From Maricaulis sp. (GTDB lineage: Bacteria > Pseudomonadota > Alphaproteobacteria > Caulobacterales > Maricaulaceae): a stretch of 53,877 bases of DNA. Shown piece after piece: positions 34,738 through 42,844 of this stretch. Location: assembly GCA_029251785.1 (NCBI GenBank), contig JAQXCQ010000059.1:1-53877 (forward strand), read 5' to 3'. Positions within the stretch are counted from its first letter, which is position 1, and every line of letters starts with the position of its first letter. The notes under the pieces are model-generated. The model was not told the origin of the DNA. It was given only the letters and a program-made list of their open reading frames with translations, and ran no database searches. The position numbers and the translations under genes were made by a program.

Positions 34738-35760
34738 CTAGCGCCCGAGGGAGACAGCCAACTCGCTCATAATCTCGTTCAAGATTGCCTGCATAGGTTC
34801 GGTCATTCCATGGCCGCTTAGAGCCAGCACGTGAAGTTGAGCGTGGGGGCAGGCGTCGGCCAGCCGGAAGGCTGATTGTGGCGGGCACACCATGTCATAA
34901 CGGCTGTGCAGGATATGCATTGGTAAATTCGCGAGCTGTCGCGCATTGGCAAGGAGCTGGTTCGGCTCGAAGAAGCACTTATTGCGAAAATAATGGGCTT
35001 CGATCAGTGAGTGCGCTGCGACATAGGCTGGGCCGCGTGCGGCCAGGGCGCTTCGAGCGTCTGCGGCGCTTTTTTCGAGATAGGAGATGCGCTCCTCTAG
35101 CTCGGTCCAGCGGTAGAGCGTGGATTTGCGCAATTCGCCCAAGCTTGTGTTCAGATCGGATAACCGGTTCAGGTCGGTGAACTTGTCCTCGGCCTCGATT
35201 CGCATGTCCTCAAGGCACCAATTCAATATTGCTTGGGCAGACGTACGGTGTCGCTCTGGAACGGGCGCGATGAAATCTTCGAACGCCTCCGGGAAGAAAC
35301 GCTGAACGCCGCCATCACCGTGCCACCAGTTGAGTTCGCTTTCAGTCCCGAGGAATACAGCTTCGACGACTAATGCCAGGACGTGTTCGGGAAAGGCTTG
35401 GGCATAGGCGATGGCCAGTGTCGAACCCCAGGACGGACCGAATACAACCCATTTATCGATACCGAGCTGATGGCGAAGCGCCTCGATGTCGTTGATCAAA
35501 CTGCCGGTCGTGTTGTGTTCAAGAGAGAGGTGAGGTGCAGAGCGGCCGCAGCCTCGCTGATCAAACAGAGTGATATTGAATTTCCCGGGATCAAAGAAAC
35601 GTCGGTGTTGAGGCGTGCATCCGGAGCCCGGACCGCCATGCAGGAATAGCAGCGGAATTCCGTCGGCAGCACCGCATTGCTCCCAATACATTACATGTTC
35701 GTCGCCGACGGCGAGATCCCCGGCGCGCCGTGGTTCTGTGATTGGGTATAGATTGCTCAT
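34738..35760 (-). CDS. pip: prolyl aminopeptidase (S33 family)
   Basis: The product removes N-terminal proline from peptides in the cytoplasm. The oxyanion HGGPGSGC, the DQRGCGRSAPH segment and the nucleophile elbow GPSWGSTLAIAYA are conserved; usually the last is GGSWGS, so the Gly-to-Pro change before Ser is small and notable. The C-terminal SRYDMVCPP (Asp) and LSGHGMTEP (His) complete the triad. Length 340 aa is slightly longer than the roughly 313-320 aa norm. ATG 35760 is used. Stand-alone gene. Confidence 0.93.
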   Translation of the reverse strand: MSNLYPITEPRRAGDLAVGDEHVMYWEQCGAADGIPLLFLHGGPGSGCTPQHRRFFDPGKFNITLFDQRGCGRSAPHLSLEHNTTGSLINDIEALRHQLGIDKWVVFGPSWGSTLAIAYAQAFPEHVLALVVEAVFLGTESELNWWHGDGGVQRFFPEAFEDFIAPVPERHRTSAQAILNWCLEDMRIEAEDKFTDLNRLSDLNTSLGELRKSTLYRWTELEERISYLEKSAADARSALAARGPAYVAAHSLIEAHYFRNKCFFEPNQLLANARQLANLPMHILHSRYDMVCPPQSAFRLADACPHAQLHVLALSGHGMTEPMQAILNEIMSELAVSLGR

Positions 35761-35832
35761 AAACGTCTTGATCCGCGGAGTGAAGGTTTAGCCTAACGCG
35801 ATGCGGCTACGGACACCAAATTTTGAATTTGG

Positions 35833-36327
35833 CTAACGAGACGGTGACACATCGATTGGCACGATTAGCGGGATTTGTCCCGCGAGGTGCTCTAAGCTGG
35901 AATAACGACCACCAAATTGAGCATCACTTGCGTGGTGACGTGTGCCGCGAAACATAATTGTGGTCTGCCAAAGACAGGTTTCCGTGGGCTCTATGTCCGT
36001 GCCCAGCGGCGCTGGAAGCGCGACTAATTCGTGGGTCACGACATCCTGACCATCGGCGACCGGGCTGTAAATGGCATTTAGATTGCGACGATTAAACCCC
36101 GCTTGTATTGCTGATTGCGCGGCAGTTGTATCGAGAGGGCAGCGCGCCCGCGCTTCGAGATCTTCCGTCAAATTGATCAGTGTATAGAGGATTTCGGAAC
36201 CACTCTTCGGCACCGATTCGGGTTGCGACTGTTGGGCGCTGACGTGCGGGATCCATACGGCCAGGCTCGCAGCAAAAATCGCACAGGCCATTGATCGGCC
36301 GACAGAGCGCACTTCATTCCACGACAT
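35833..36327 (-). CDS. secreted protein of unknown function
   Basis: From ATG 36327 (MSWNEVRSVGRSMACAIFAASLAVWIPHVSAQ) the protein has 164 residues and a signal peptide cleaved near VSAQQ. GGGGG lies seven to eight bases upstream. An open frame to 36486 adds 53 residues with no start signal. The mature part has two Cys and no domain that I recognise. It is the last chromosomal gene before the tRNA-Thr element. Bases 36328-36601 hold no gene. Confidence 0.65.
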   Translation of the reverse strand: MSWNEVRSVGRSMACAIFAASLAVWIPHVSAQQSQPESVPKSGSEILYTLINLTEDLEARARCPLDTTAAQSAIQAGFNRRNLNAIYSPVADGQDVVTHELVALPAPLGTDIEPTETCLWQTTIMFRGTRHHASDAQFGGRYSSLEHLAGQIPLIVPIDVSPSR

Positions 36328-36601
36328 GGTAAACCCCCAACAATCATTTCTGCCATCTGAGTGATGTGAGATTGACTGCGGTGAGACGTTAGTTGGATGC
36401 AGAAGGCAGGTCCAGTGAGCCGCCGACATTCTAAGAATTAAAGCGCCAAGATTCGTGCGATTTCCATCTCGAGGATGATTTATCAATTAGGATTTGAAAT
36501 TGTCGCGGCAGGGTTAGAGGTGAGATTGCGACAGTAATTCCTGCGAAATACCAAGCAAGAATCCGGTCATAACAAAGGGCGGAGCTATGCTGTGGAAGCA
36601 G

Positions 36602-36650
36602 TGGTGCCGCAGGGGAGAATTGAACTCCCGACCTCGTCATTACCAATGAC
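36602..36650. repeat. attachment-site repeat, distal copy (tRNA-Thr remnant)
   Basis: These 49 bases are identical to 44763-44811: the CCA end, acceptor strand, T arm and anticodon arm of tRNA-Thr read on the minus strand. Identity stops sharply at both sides (base 36601 versus 44762, and 36651 versus 44812), marking the crossover segment. The upstream half of the tRNA is missing here, so this copy is not a functional tRNA. Confidence 0.92.
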
Positions 36651-36755
36651 ATCGTTTTGATTTCCTGCTGTGTCACCAAGTGCCATATAGCAGCATAATA
36701 TCAGCGTATTATAATCACCAACATTCCTGTAGATGGCCTGTGTTTCCCTGAGAGT

Positions 36756-36775
36756 TGTATCCCGCCTGTATCCCG
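36756..36775 (+). repeat. paired 9-bp repeats, candidate integrase arm sites (left)
   Basis: TGTATCCCG occurs at 36756-36764 and 36767-36775, an 11-bp period, between the distal att copy and the integrase. The same pair with the same spacing and orientation lies at the other end (44695-44714), as expected for arm-type binding sites. Confidence 0.65.
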
Positions 36776-36820
36776 GTATGCTTTATTGCCCGATATCGGC
36801 GCATTTACTCGGAGTGCGAA

Positions 36821-38071
36821 ATGGCGAAGGCTAGAATAAACAAGCGCGTGCTGGACGGTTTAAAGGTCGGCGACCAAGTCTGGAGCACCGAAGTGCGTGG
36901 CTTTGGAGCGCGACATCGTAAGACTGGCGTCTATTTCCTTCTGAAGCGGATGGTCGCCGGGACGCGGCGAACAATTGCCATTGGCCGGTATGGCGAAAAC
37001 CCCGACGACATGAGCATAGCCGAAGCGCGTGCCATCGCTGACCGGCTTATAGGCAAGATTGCGCAGGGGATAGACCCCACGGATTCCAAGCGCCTGCTGG
37101 AATCGTCATGCACACTTGAAGAACTTTCCAAGTCGTTCATTCTTCGATGCGAACAAAAGCGTCTCAAGGAGCAGACGATAAAGAGTTATGAGCGCGTGCT
37201 GGACCTTTATCTTGTCCCTGAACTGGGGCGGGCCAAGGCCCTGTCGGTGACGGCGAGGCAAATATCCAACCTACACACCAAAATATCGAATATGCCCCGT
37301 CCCGAAAAGGGCATCAAAAAGGGTGGTCCCTATATCGCCAATAGGATGCTCGCGGTCGTCAGTTCGATGTTTAGCTGGGCAGTTTCATCGGGAACCTTCC
37401 CACCCGGCACACGCTCTCCGGCGGAACACGTCGAGCGAAATGCTGAACTGAAGAAGCAGCGCTTTCTTGCCCCGGATGAAATGGTGCGCTTGGGCAAATC
37501 ATTGGCATTATTGGAAACAACAGGCTGGGATTTGGACGATGACCGCAAAGTCCTCCCTGCGCCGCACCCAGTTGCTGCCATTCGCCTATTGATGCTGACG
37601 GGCTGTCGGCTGCGCGAAATTCTTCAACTCAAATGGTCGGAGGTGAATTCCGACATTGGTGCATTGATACTGGATGACAGCAAAACCGGCGCGAAGACTG
37701 TACCGTTGTCAGATGACGCATTGCTCATTCTTGAGGACCTGAAAAAGTTCAAATGGAGCAAGTTTGTATTCCCGTCCTCGACAGACGACGAGCGCCCGCG
37801 CGTGGATTTGAAGCGGCCTTGGGCGGCAGTAACCGAACACGCTGATTTGGCAGACTTACGTATCCATGACCTGCGTCACACCTTCGCGTCGTTTGGTGTC
37901 AGTCAGAACATCAGCTTGCACGCGGTTGGTGGGCTCCTTGGGCATGCTCAGTCGAGCACCACGCACAGATACGCTCATCTGGCATTAGACCCGCAAAGAC
38001 AGGTGGCGAACACAATTTCTGGACCGATTGCCAGTGCGCTTAAGGTCAACGCGAACGAAGTGGAGCGCTGA
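36821..38071 (+). CDS. tyrosine recombinase (P4-like integrase)
   Basis: The 416-residue product from ATG 36821 (MAKARINKRVLDGLK), with GGAG six bases upstream, integrates and excises the element. An N-terminal arm-binding domain (VGDQVWSTEVRGFGARHRKTGVYFLLKR) is followed by a SAM-like core domain and the catalytic domain. Visible catalytic residues: R in LTGCRLREILQL, K in the DDSKTGAKTVPL turn, HDLRHTFAS (His-x-x-Arg), the second His in LLGHAQSS, and Tyr in THRYAHLAL. An upstream in-frame start at 36755 would cover the arm sites and is rejected. It lies immediately inside the left att copy. Confidence 0.95.
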   Translation: MAKARINKRVLDGLKVGDQVWSTEVRGFGARHRKTGVYFLLKRMVAGTRRTIAIGRYGENPDDMSIAEARAIADRLIGKIAQGIDPTDSKRLLESSCTLEELSKSFILRCEQKRLKEQTIKSYERVLDLYLVPELGRAKALSVTARQISNLHTKISNMPRPEKGIKKGGPYIANRMLAVVSSMFSWAVSSGTFPPGTRSPAEHVERNAELKKQRFLAPDEMVRLGKSLALLETTGWDLDDDRKVLPAPHPVAAIRLLMLTGCRLREILQLKWSEVNSDIGALILDDSKTGAKTVPLSDDALLILEDLKKFKWSKFVFPSSTDDERPRVDLKRPWAAVTEHADLADLRIHDLRHTFASFGVSQNISLHAVGGLLGHAQSSTTHRYAHLALDPQRQVANTISGPIASALKVNANEVER

Positions 38072-38189
38072 TAGTTGGTTTATGTGCCGGTTCTTCGGTT
38101 CTGACGAGGCGGTTGGTCTGAGGGTTCTAATTTCTGGATGAGAGGCCTGTCATGTTGAGTGAGTGTCAGGAACGCTGAGGGAGGGGAAA

Positions 38190-38948
38190 ATGAATAAAGA
38201 CGCCGACACAAGTACGGACAGAAATACTCCGGTCCCAAATCAAAATTCGGACTCAGTGTTTGAGTGGCCGGTTATGCCGCCGCATTCAAGTCTCTATCAG
38301 GAAATGCCAACAATCGAAAATTACGTTAAACTGCGCAGGTCCAATCCTGAAAATGTCGAGGCGGTCAAAATAACATCAGGGTTGGATTGGTTGTTTTCGA
38401 ATAGCCAGCATCTTACCGATATGGGGATTGAGCCTGGCACATTTGCGAAGGCGCTCGATGCCAACAAACCAGCTATTTCCGAAGTGAGCCTTCGATTATT
38501 GGAACTGCTTGTCGAGCGACAAAAACTAAAATCGGATGGTGTTACGCACGCCGTGGGGCGGGGCGAAGCTGTTTCGGATTCTTTGGTGAATTACATAATT
38601 TCTATCATGCTGGACGCACTTGATTGGGCGGGGGGTATGACCCTGCCTCGTGATTTGCTCGTGCTCATTCGATATCAAATCAGCGGGGACAGATCCACGC
38701 ACGAGAACACCCAAAATCAAAAACATGCACGGCAGCAAGCTATCAGTCTTGCGGTGCAGTTGCGGGAGCAGGGGAAGTCAGGAAGCCTGAGGCAGGTTGC
38801 AAAACTTATGCAAGTTAGGCCGTCCACCGTTTCGCGATGGTTTGAAGACCAATCTTTTGAGGATGCCGTGGCGTTTTGGACGCCATTAATGACCGGCCCT
38901 GCGGCGGATGACCTCCGTGCGCTGGCCAAGAATGTGCTCTCGAATTAA
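38190..38948 (+). CDS. DNA-binding protein of the element, C-terminal HTH
   Basis: The 252-residue protein from ATG 38190 (MNKDADTSTDRN), with GAGGGG upstream, has no family I can name. The N-terminal part is polar. The middle is helical. Near residues 205-235 the sequence LRQVAKLMQVRPSTVSRWFEDQSF is a clear helix-turn-helix of the homeodomain-like/resolvase type. It lies downstream of the integrase on the same strand and may regulate the element. An in-frame start at 38163 adds nine residues without a ribosome-binding site. Confidence 0.7.
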   Translation: MNKDADTSTDRNTPVPNQNSDSVFEWPVMPPHSSLYQEMPTIENYVKLRRSNPENVEAVKITSGLDWLFSNSQHLTDMGIEPGTFAKALDANKPAISEVSLRLLELLVERQKLKSDGVTHAVGRGEAVSDSLVNYIISIMLDALDWAGGMTLPRDLLVLIRYQISGDRSTHENTQNQKHARQQAISLAVQLREQGKSGSLRQVAKLMQVRPSTVSRWFEDQSFEDAVAFWTPLMTGPAADDLRALAKNVLSN

Positions 38949-39067
38949 CACCTGAGCGAAAGCGTTTAAGAGTGTTGCGTCCATAAACGCGTGCGCAACA
39001 CATGCATCGATTGATACCCATTGCCTCGTTCGCCGGGATGTTCCGGCAAATTGATAACGAGGTAGTG

Positions 39068-39271
39068 ATGATACAACCCGAAAACCCTCTGCTGGATGCA
39101 CCAGCTACATCGCAGTGGCTTGGTCTTTCTATAAGCAAGCTGGCGAAAATGCGTCTGGACGGTACCGGCCCCAAGTACGCGAAACTTGGCGTACGTGTGG
39201 TTTATCGCCCTGACGACGTGAACGATTGGCTCGATGCCCACATAAGGCAGAGCACCAGCGATGTTCAGTAA
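39068..39271 (+). CDS. AlpA-like / MerR-type HTH excisionase or activator
   Basis: The 67-residue protein from ATG 39068, preceded by GAGG, has the AlpA/HTH_17 layout: PLLDAPATSQWLGLSISKLAKMRLDGTGPKYAKLG, then RVVYRPDDVNDWLDAHI. In P4-type satellites AlpA activates int and helps excision. The open frame reaches 39002, but MIQPENPLLD has the only plausible ribosome-binding site. It probably controls integrase expression or excision in this element. Confidence 0.8.
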   Translation: MIQPENPLLDAPATSQWLGLSISKLAKMRLDGTGPKYAKLGVRVVYRPDDVNDWLDAHIRQSTSDVQ

Positions 39272-39286
39272 AGTCCAAAATTAAAG

Positions 39287-39323
39287 AACCCCAGCGCCGT
39301 CCGCAAAACAGACGCTGGGGTTT
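39287..39323 (+). terminator. hairpin after the AlpA-like gene
   Basis: AACCCCAGCG (39287-39296) pairs with CGCTGGGGTT (39313-39322) over 10 bp around a 16-base loop, with a T-run of only three. It may stop transcripts before the next small genes or may stabilise the RNA. The short T-run makes intrinsic termination uncertain. Confidence 0.55.
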
Positions 39324-39353
39324 GCAACTTACCCATCAGAAAGGATAAATCTT

Positions 39354-39548
39354 ATGACTATTGTACCGCCTTTATGCCCTATCTGCAACGTGCCTGAGTG
39401 TGACTGTGACGCAGAGAACTTTGACTTTCAGTCTTCATGCCAAGCCCGCGCTGCTCGCAAGGTTGCCACTCAGTACGGATTGGAAATGACCCATGCTTGC
39501 TTGATTGTTGAGCTTGCTGGCATTGCCACGGGAGGTCGCCATGCGTAA
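39354..39548 (+). CDS. small Cys-rich protein of unknown function
   Basis: The 64-residue protein (MTIVPPLCPICNVPECDCD...) has a CPIC and a CDC in its first 20 residues, arranged like a small zinc knuckle. The remainder is helical (SCQARAARKVATQYGLEMTHACLIVELAGIA). AAGGA precedes ATG 39354. The stop overlaps the next gene's start region. It is the first of three tightly packed small genes. No homologue known to me; a DNA-binding adaptor role is only a guess from the Cys pattern. Confidence 0.6.
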   Translation: MTIVPPLCPICNVPECDCDAENFDFQSSCQARAARKVATQYGLEMTHACLIVELAGIATGGRHA

Positions 39549-39849
39549 GCGCGCTCTTCCAATCATCGAATTCGTTGTGGCTGCGAACGACAACAACATC
39601 CAAACAGCCACAGGACGCGCCGCAGAGACGCTTCTGACGCTCGTCACGCGTGGTGACGCCGGTGTTACGGCCTTCGACTTCAAAGGGGGGCCTGCCTACC
39701 GCCTGTCGGCTTACATCGCCGCGTTGCGCGACATCCCCTTGAGCATCATCACAGTACGCGAGGAGCACGATTGCGGCTGGCACGCCCGGTACGTCCTCCA
39801 CACCACTGTGCGCATCATCAGCGTGAAGGGGGCGGCCAATGACAACTAA
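39541..39849 (+). CDS. winged helix-turn-helix protein
   Basis: From ATG 39541 (MRKRALPIIEFVVAANDN), with GGGAGG eight bases upstream, the 102-residue protein shows the HTH_39-type winged helix: AETLLTLVTRGDAGVTAFDF, YRLSAYIAALRDIPLSIITV, then GWHARYVLHTTVRII. This fold is common in prophages and satellites. It overlaps the previous stop and shares bases with the PC4-like gene that follows, so translation is coupled. It is likely a DNA-binding regulator of the element. Confidence 0.7.
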   Translation: MRKRALPIIEFVVAANDNNIQTATGRAAETLLTLVTRGDAGVTAFDFKGGPAYRLSAYIAALRDIPLSIITVREEHDCGWHARYVLHTTVRIISVKGAANDN

Positions 39850-40087
39850 TTTGCCCGTCCTCATCGACCAGTGGGAACGCTCCAACCGTGAGGTCATCCG
39901 CGTTCAATTGACGGAATTCAATGGCAACAAGCTCATTGAAGCGCGCATCTTTCATCAGCAATACGGTGATGAGTTTGTGCGCACCTACAAGGGTCTGTCG
40001 TTGGGGCTCAAACACTTCCCCCGCCTGCTGAAAGCGCTGACCGAGGCAGACCTTGTAGCGGCTAAACTCAACTTGAAACGGGACTGA
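39839..40087 (+). CDS. PC4/YdbC-like ssDNA-binding protein
   Basis: The 82-residue protein matches the transcriptional coactivator p15/PC4 fold: REVIRVQLTEFNGNKLIEARIFHQQYGDEFVRTYKGLSLGLKHFPRLLKALTEA, four strands and a helix with basic residues. Prokaryotic members bind single-stranded DNA and occur in phages and satellites. ATG 39839 overlaps the winged-helix gene by 11 bases, with AAGGGGG six bases upstream. It may protect or coat ssDNA when the element replicates. A strong palindrome follows four bases after the stop. Confidence 0.8.
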   Translation: MTTNLPVLIDQWERSNREVIRVQLTEFNGNKLIEARIFHQQYGDEFVRTYKGLSLGLKHFPRLLKALTEADLVAAKLNLKRD

Positions 40088-40091
40088 TGTA

Positions 40092-40121
40092 TTCACGGCG
40101 TGGCCCAGGCCACGCCGTGAA
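40092..40121. repeat. perfect 14-bp palindrome with 2-base loop
   Basis: TTCACGGCGTGGCC (40092-40105) is the exact reverse complement of GGCCACGCCGTGAA (40108-40121), with loop CA. There is no T-tract, so it is not an ordinary terminator. It lies between the PC4-like gene and the winged-helix gene and could be an operator, replication or cruciform site. Confidence 0.9.
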
Positions 40122-40525
40122 TGCCAGATATTATGATGATAAAAGCGACCAAATTTACCGACCGCTCGCACGCGCGAATATACAGCACGTGGATGAGGCT
40201 TCCTGCTTGGCGGCGCATGGGCGTCCACGCCCGCGCCTTGCTGGTGGAAAACATGGCCATGTACCGACCGCGCGAACCCAACAGCTTCGAATGGTCTGCA
40301 CGCAAGGTGGAGTATTTGCTTCGCTGTAGCCGAGGGACTGCCTGCAAGGCTCTTGCTGAGCTTGTGACCTGCGGATGGCTGCGGCAGGAGCGTGCCGGGC
40401 GTATCAACGGGCCTAGAGCGACGCGACCTGCCGTATATTCACTGACAATGTTCGGAACAGATTCGGATGACAGGCCCAGCAACGCATTCTTGAAATGGAA
40501 GCCGACCATTCCCGAAACGGACTGA
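40121..40525 (+). CDS. winged-helix protein, possibly replication-related
   Basis: The 134-residue product contains a winged-helix segment: ARALLVENMAMYRPREPNSFEWSARKVEYLLRCSRGTACKALAELVTCGWLRQERAGRI...AVYSLTMF. This resembles the DNA-binding domains at the start of satellite or plasmid replication-initiator proteins, but no replication motif is visible. The start is uncertain: ATG 40121 overlaps the palindrome, and ATG 40133 or 40136 are alternatives; none has a clear ribosome-binding site. Confidence 0.65.
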   Translation: MPDIMMIKATKFTDRSHARIYSTWMRLPAWRRMGVHARALLVENMAMYRPREPNSFEWSARKVEYLLRCSRGTACKALAELVTCGWLRQERAGRINGPRATRPAVYSLTMFGTDSDDRPSNAFLKWKPTIPETD

Positions 40526-40827
40526 TGGCGTTTTCCGGTCAGACGGAGCGAGGGAGAACTTTTGACAAATGGCGCGAAAACGTACCACGAACGTCCCAAA
40601 GCGAGGCAACGAAGCGCCCAAAATGTTTCCACGGCGGGTGATTTACTTATACCGCCCAAAACTGGTGTTCCACTGCCACGCAAGGCTCGGGCGACATTTG
40701 ACCCGGTTGTCGAAAATTCTGATGATGCCAGCTATTATATATAATATGCGCGTTCCCGACATCGCCCCGCTACGCCCATCCTAGTATTTGCGGCGCGCGC
40801 TCGGACAGGGCGGGGCCTTAGCTAAAT
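40526..40827. other. 302-base stretch without a convincing gene
   Basis: Two overlapping plus-strand frames (40562-40744 and 40569-40784) are open, but neither has a recognisable domain; the first has a GGGAG before a TTG and is the more protein-like. A TATATATAA run lies at 40737-40745. The stretch sits at the convergent junction with the minus-strand gene pair. I see nothing else in it. Confidence 0.4.
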
Positions 40828-41343
40828 TTAATGCCCGAGAATCTCGCGTTCTGCGAAAGACCTTATTGAGCCCAGAGCCTCCGGGCCGCCAATGTGCTCG
40901 TATCGAAATCGGCGGCCATCCAGCCCGCTCAGGTCAATTTTGTGGCCCCCGAATGAGTATGAGCGCCGGTAGCGTCCGTTAATTTTCCATCGTGGCTCAG
41001 CAATGTCGTGTGCGAATGCGTTTCTAATTTGGTAAATCACTGCAATGCATTGGTCGTTTTCGGACTCTATCGGGTCGGGTCGCTGAATCTTACTTTCCTC
41101 GAGTGTTCGGTTCAAAGTTATCGCCGCTGCCCCAAATGCAATAACCAAATTGTTCTCCAGAGCCAGTATAAAGTCGTCTGAGGTTCCAAATATTTCTTCT
41201 GGAAGTGCGAAAACCATATTCGCCTCCTCAAACCGAAGCGGGATATCCAGTTTATCCAAGTCAATATTTCCGTCGAGGCCGTAGTGGTAGAGCTTCCAAG
41301 CGAAATGCAGGTTTGCGAAGGCAGTGGGTAGGTATCGCATCAT
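40828..41343 (-). CDS. protein with an RNxxxH motif (HEPN-like), possible cargo/defence gene
   Basis: The 171-residue protein from ATG 41343 (MMRYLPTAFANLHF; GAGGAG lies four bases upstream, and ATG 41340 is equally possible) is mostly helical. It has DQCIAVIYQIRNAFAHDIAEPRW; R-N-x-x-x-H is the active-site signature of HEPN ribonucleases, found in many toxin and abortive-infection proteins. A following segment, RRSYSFGGHKIDLSGLDGRRFRYEHIGG, is typical of related small proteins of unknown function. It lies 64 bases after the immunity/VasI-like gene on the same strand. Function is inferred only from motif and context; RNase activity is not shown. Confidence 0.65.
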   Translation of the reverse strand: MMRYLPTAFANLHFAWKLYHYGLDGNIDLDKLDIPLRFEEANMVFALPEEIFGTSDDFILALENNLVIAFGAAAITLNRTLEESKIQRPDPIESENDQCIAVIYQIRNAFAHDIAEPRWKINGRYRRSYSFGGHKIDLSGLDGRRFRYEHIGGPEALGSIRSFAEREILGH

Positions 41344-41407
41344 CGTGCTCCTCGAAATCGACTTAGATTGCGTCGTTTGGTTTTTGGTCAATCTGGCAAA
41401 GCCGATG

Positions 41408-42667
41408 TCACCAGCTGCAGGCTTCGCGAAGAGGGCCGATGCGGGCCCCCAAGTCTTTGACATGAAACCGCACGGTTCTCGAGTTTTCACCATACGGCGT
41501 ATAGCGGAGGGTCAAGTGTTCTGGATTGGCCGAGAGCAAGCGGCGAATGAACGGTATGCTCGAACCACCGCGCCAGTAACCGAACGCCTCTCTGTTGGTT
41601 GAGATGCCGAGTGTGTCCCGAAAGGCAGAGGCATCGCCGACGCGCCACTCCACAGCGAGTGTATCCGTTCCGAGAAACTCACCTCCGTTCACAACCAAGG
41701 CGGTGGTGTCCTCGACACAACGTACCGTGAGCCGCACTTCGATTTCACGTCCGTAGCGTCCAACCACATCAGAAACGGGGTCCACTGACAGGAAGTGGTT
41801 GGTAAAATCCGTCATTTGCGATTCACGCTGCGAGTGACGCCACTGACGCCCCAGATTAGGCGTACTTGGCTGACCGCCACTTTGAGAGCCGAAATTCCGA
41901 ACCCCGGCTCTCTGTTCAGCTCTGACGGCTTCCAATTGCTCGCTTGTCGCCACAACAGTTCCGTCCAGAGCCTCAATTCTTACGATGTGCTCAAGTATGG
42001 AGTCTCCACGAAACTCGATAGACGCAATAACCTGAAAATCTGCGTGCCGCCCCCCTTCGGCGAAGTTTCCAACCAGCGGCAAGCATATAACCTCGCCTTG
42101 ATAATCTGCCAGCACAGTATCGCTGTCGGATGCCCAAGCCTCGCTTCGCGCCAATTCAAAGAACGCACGCGCTTCGCTTATCGCACGTGTGCAGGCGCCG
42201 ATGCGAGCAAACTGTTCTTGTCGCTCTGGACTGGGAGTGGCGCTTTCGCGATTTGGGGTGGTCATGATGAGCGGCCAGACGGCAAAGCCAACCAATATGG
42301 CAGCGGCGGTCAATCCAGCCCCGATAATGTAAATTCGGTCTTGGCGGGTTAATGCTTCGAAATTGGTTTCAATTTCTTCGGGGCGGCTATCTCTTTCATT
42401 TTCGGGTGACTGATAGGTGGAAATCACATTTGACCCCGCACGGCTTTCAACCTGCGTCGTTGACCAAATCAGGGCGACCACCCAACCCACGAATGTCCAT
42501 CCGAAAAACAAATTCACGAAGAATATGGGCATTGTATTGTGATGCCCCCTACTGAGGGCGACCATCCAAGGCAGAAAGTGAAGCACCACAAGCAAGGTTA
42601 TTAAAAGCATAGAATTGACACCTGTTGTTTCAACCGCCAGACAACTCACCCATAAGTCGTCAAACAT
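41408..42667 (-). CDS. superinfection-immunity-like membrane protein fused to a VasI-like domain
   Basis: From ATG 42667 (MFDDLWVSCLAVETTG; GGAG five bases upstream) the protein has about 419 residues. The N-terminal 70 residues match the T4 Imm-type superinfection immunity family: LLITLLVVLHFLPWMVALSRGHHNT, then MPIFFVNLFFGWTFVGWVVALIW, two membrane helices. A third helix follows near 111-133 (IYIIGAGLTAAAILVGFAVWPLI). The C-terminal 140 residues (about 280-419) carry the VasI/TagO-like pattern: RCVEDTTALVVNGGEFLG, WRVGDASAF, FIRRLLSANPEHLTLRYTPYGENSRTVRFHV, PLREACSW. The domain combination is unusual. It leads the two-gene minus-strand cargo with the HEPN-like gene. A role in blocking phage DNA entry is inference from the N-terminal family. 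Confidence 0.7.
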   Translation of the reverse strand: MFDDLWVSCLAVETTGVNSMLLITLLVVLHFLPWMVALSRGHHNTMPIFFVNLFFGWTFVGWVVALIWSTTQVESRAGSNVISTYQSPENERDSRPEEIETNFEALTRQDRIYIIGAGLTAAAILVGFAVWPLIMTTPNRESATPSPERQEQFARIGACTRAISEARAFFELARSEAWASDSDTVLADYQGEVICLPLVGNFAEGGRHADFQVIASIEFRGDSILEHIVRIEALDGTVVATSEQLEAVRAEQRAGVRNFGSQSGGQPSTPNLGRQWRHSQRESQMTDFTNHFLSVDPVSDVVGRYGREIEVRLTVRCVEDTTALVVNGGEFLGTDTLAVEWRVGDASAFRDTLGISTNREAFGYWRGGSSIPFIRRLLSANPEHLTLRYTPYGENSRTVRFHVKDLGARIGPLREACSW

Positions 42668-42844
42668 TACCACTCCATCTATTGGGGGCAAATAAATACA
42701 ATACTAGCGCCATTTGTGGACAGTAATCAGAGACGGGAAAATGATTGGTAGGGACTGTCATCAACACCAAAGTTTTGTTAAATTCAGCACTCAAAAACCT
42801 GTGGCGTCGACGGATGCCTCGCCGAAGTCCGGATTAGCATTTTG

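Noticed and set aside
36602-36680. A second tRNA-Thr gene at the left end of the island
   Set aside because: Only the 3' half is present; the 5' half of the cloverleaf is replaced by unrelated sequence, so it is an attachment-site remnant.
40562-40784. Small plus-strand frames 40562-40744 and 40569-40784
   Set aside because: Overlapping each other, no domain, weak start signals; kept only as a note in the gap entry.
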